Shown: piece by piece, positions 6,968 through 8,403 of the stretch
Position numbering within the stretch: the first letter of the stretch is position 1
How the letters are laid out: every line of letters begins with the position of its first letter
Assembly (NCBI GenBank): GCA_022842805.1
Contig: JALHOX010000197.1
Span: forward strand, 1-8,403
Length of the DNA stretch: 8,403 nucleotides
Direction of reading: 5' to 3'
Source of the DNA: Phycisphaerae bacterium
GTDB lineage: Bacteria > Planctomycetota > Phycisphaerae > UBA1845 > Fen-1342
Notes under the pieces: model-generated
Databases searched by the model: none
The model's input: only the letters and a program-made list of their open reading frames with translations
Told to the model about the DNA's origin: nothing
Made by a program: the position numbers and the translations under genes

Positions 6968-6973
6968 CTCCTC
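6968..6973 (-). promoter_or_regulatory. Ribosome binding site deciding a TTG start for ubiD
   Basis: GAGGAG on the minus strand ends six nt before TTG 6961. The first ATG (6946) is too far from it for normal initiation, so the TTG start is favoured. Confidence 0.65.
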
Positions 6974-7007
6974 GGCGAACCTGGGCTTTTTGGCACATGG
7001 GCGGCCG

Positions 7008-7056
7008 CGCAGGCGGAGGCCTGCGGCTCTTCGGCACGGAAGAGGCCAGAAGTATA
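7008..7056 (-). promoter_or_regulatory. Candidate ubiD promoter and structured 5' leader
   Basis: TATACT (5 of 6 to the -10 consensus) is at 7051-7056 on the minus strand; no good -35 is visible. A start near 7044 would give a leader of about 80 nt with two adjacent hairpins: 7025-7032 with 7039-7047 (one bulge, 6-nt loop), then 7008-7014 with 7019-7025 (7 bp, 4-nt loop). The loop of the second reads CTCC on the ubiD strand, complementary to the GGAG of the ubiD ribosome site. Confidence 0.35.
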
Positions 7057-7176
7057 GGAAGTCGGCGGCGAAGACCGTCCCAGCCGCGCGCCGGTTTCAT
7101 CCTTCTCGGAAATCGGCGCGGCGGTACGATGTGTTGGTGGGTGATCCGGCCTGCCGGTGAGAAGGGTTCGCGTGCG

Positions 7177-8103
7177 ATGAGCTGGGAAAATCGCGAGTAC
7201 GCGCAGAGCGGGTCGTGGCGCGATCCGTCGCCGTTGGGGCTCAACTGGCCCGGCGGGGCGCTGCGCGTGATCGTCATCGTGCAGGTTGTGGGCTGGCTGG
7301 CGGCGCTGGCGCTGCGCGAGTCGGTGCCGGGCGCGACGCACTATCTGAACGGGATCACGGCCGCGGTGCAGCCGCGACCGGCGACGATCCTGCTTCATCC
7401 GCTGACGCCCTGGAGCGGACGGCTGTTGGGGGGAGCGCTGCAACTGATCTTTGTGATCTGGGTGCAGATCACGCTCGGGCGGTTGATGCAGGAGCACTTT
7501 GGCGAACGGCGAATGGTCTGGCTGTTCGTGCTCGGCAATTTTCTGTCGGGCCTGGCCTACTTTACGATGATCCCCTTCATGCCCCCCTTCTCGACGGCGC
7601 CGCTCGACTGGCCGGCGGGCGGGCTGGCGGCGTGGGCCTTCGTCGGCTGGCGTGCGCTGCAATATGAGTTTGTGCCGATCGGCGAAAAGCTGCATCCGCT
7701 GTCGCGCGTGATTGGGTTTGCGGCGCTGATCGTCGCGGTGTTCGAACTGGTGTCGTGGGGCATGGGCGGGCTCAATCTGTTGGTCGCCGTCGCGTTCGGA
7801 TCGCTGGCGGTGTTCGTCGTGCCGCTGGTTGAGCGCCGGCTGCGCTGGCCGAGCTTTCGACGGCGGAGCGAGCCGCGGACGATTCCGTTTCCGCGCGGGA
7901 GAGCGGCGAGCGGCCCCGGCGGGCGCGCGGCGCGGCCGGAACCCGAGGCGCAGGAGGCCCCTGCCGTTCGCTTGGCCGATGACGAACGCGAGCTGGACGC
8001 GCTGCTGGCCAAGATCAGCGCCACGGGTCTGGCTTCGCTCTCGCAAGCCGAGCGGGATCGGCTGGAACACCTTCGTCGTCAGCGGCTGCAGCGCACGCCG
8101 TAG
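7177..8103 (+). CDS. Rhomboid-like membrane protein lacking catalytic residues, with C-terminal DUF6576-like tail
   Basis: A 308-residue inner-membrane protein. About six hydrophobic segments are visible near residues 29-48, 83-101, 112-131, 148-164, 176-194 and 199-216. The segment LGRLMQEHFGERRMVWLFVLGN (100-121) matches the rhomboid pattern of G-R-x-x-E-x-x-x-G between the second and third helices of the core. The tail at 268-300 (DDERELDALLAKISATGLASLSQAERDRLE in pieces) resembles the short helical domain DUF6576 found after rhomboid domains. However the catalytic GxSG serine motif is replaced by PAGG (146-149), the histidine of the last helix is absent in WGMGG (194-198), and the HxxxHxxxN helix is not conserved (75-90). 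It is probably a proteolytically inactive rhomboid. ATG 7177 is chosen because GAGAAGGG lies 10 nt upstream and the protein then begins MSWENREY; the in-frame extension to 6964 overlaps the ubiD promoter region. Function unknown. Confidence 0.85.
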   Translation: MSWENREYAQSGSWRDPSPLGLNWPGGALRVIVIVQVVGWLAALALRESVPGATHYLNGITAAVQPRPATILLHPLTPWSGRLLGGALQLIFVIWVQITLGRLMQEHFGERRMVWLFVLGNFLSGLAYFTMIPFMPPFSTAPLDWPAGGLAAWAFVGWRALQYEFVPIGEKLHPLSRVIGFAALIVAVFELVSWGMGGLNLLVAVAFGSLAVFVVPLVERRLRWPSFRRRSEPRTIPFPRGRAASGPGGRAARPEPEAQEAPAVRLADDERELDALLAKISATGLASLSQAERDRLEHLRRQRLQRTP

Positions 8104-8248
8104 GGTTTTGGGGGACGATGGCGGCGTGGGAGGTCGGCGGGGGCCGCAAACGGGCGGGCGAGGCGTTACGCGTCGGGGTTGGTCGGGGGTGACGAGTTGT
8201 GACAGTTGCACACGGGAAAACGTGGACCCGGCGGCGCAAATCGACTAC

Positions 8249-8287
8249 TTTTTCCGCGTCAACCGTGGCGTTTTTCCCGGAAAAAAC
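8249..8287 (+). promoter_or_regulatory. TTTTTCC repeats and palindrome before the last gene
   Basis: TTTTTCC occurs at 8249-8255 and 8271-8277, offset by 22 bp (about two helical turns). The second copy is half of a 7-bp-arm palindrome (8271-8277 with 8279-8285) that ends 18 nt before the ATG at 8304. It could be an operator or a leader structure; no clear sigma-70 promoter is seen in 8104-8303. Confidence 0.35.
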
Positions 8288-8303
8288 AAACCGAAGGATC
8301 GTT

Positions 8304-8403
8304 ATGTTGCAGAGACTCTACAGACCCGCCGTCGGACTGCTTGCCGTGTCGTTCGCGGCGCCGCTCTTTGCTCCCGCGGGGGCGGAGACGGCGGGGGACC
8401 CGG
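8304..8403 (+). CDS. N-terminus of a predicted secreted protein (partial)
   Basis: Open reading frame that runs off the right end of the window; only 33 residues are visible. ATG 8304 has GAAGGA five nt upstream, a good ribosome site. The peptide begins MLQRLYRPAVGLLAVSF, a positively charged start followed by a hydrophobic stretch, then AAPLFAPAGAETAG with an A-G-A site suitable for signal peptidase I near residue 27. It is therefore likely exported. Nothing of the mature protein is visible, so the family cannot be named. Confidence 0.75.
   Translation, partial: MLQRLYRPAVGLLAVSFAAPLFAPAGAETAGDP

Noticed and set aside
8104..8190. G-rich stretch as a G-quadruplex
   Set aside because: G runs are present but the loops between them are long (up to about 13 nt), so a stable quadruplex is not supported.
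6703..8211. A 502-codon minus-strand open frame across the rhomboid-like gene
   Set aside because: Arginine- and proline-rich translation opposite a membrane protein with clear coding features, and overlapping ubiD in another frame; an artefact of base composition.

Overview
High-GC bacterial chromosome segment. The gene set (long-form LOG protein, hexameric-type citrate synthase, Uma2 nuclease-like protein, MmgE/PrpD, UbiD, and a rhomboid fold with a C-terminal helical tail) together with repeat-rich intergenic DNA suggests a planctomycete, perhaps Phycisphaerae-like. This assignment is inference; the window has no rRNA or other phylogenetic marker.

Layout. Positions 1-305 hold a regular array of 7-bp repeats with no credible gene. 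A plus-strand LOG-family gene follows (471-1523) and converges on a minus-strand run: citrate synthase gltA (1626-2918), a Uma2-family protein (3154-3744), an MmgE/PrpD dehydratase (3839-5197) and a UbiD-family decarboxylase (5384-6961). A divergent intergenic region of 215 bp separates ubiD from a plus-strand rhomboid-like membrane protein lacking catalytic residues (7177-8103). The start of a secreted protein (8304 onward) runs off the right edge. The gaps at 306-470, 2919-3153 and 8104-8248 contain nothing I can call with confidence.

The minus-strand genes look individually transcribed rather than one operon. Hairpins lie just downstream of gltA, MmgE/PrpD and ubiD, and the MmgE/PrpD and Uma2 genes each have a promoter-like sequence of their own. 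gltA and the PrpD-type dehydratase both act on tricarboxylic acids (citrate or 2-methylcitrate), so a loose metabolic theme is possible. UbiD is a prenylated-FMN decarboxylase, possibly for quinone biosynthesis. No gene for its cofactor synthase UbiX is present.

The most unusual feature is a degenerate heptanucleotide repeat family (pattern A-Y-T-C-N-N-N). It appears as five spaced arrays at 1-305 and again as outward-pointing arms around GC-rich hairpins downstream of gltA (1526-1619) and ubiD (5268-5381). It resembles in style the heptameric repeats known from heterocystous cyanobacteria.
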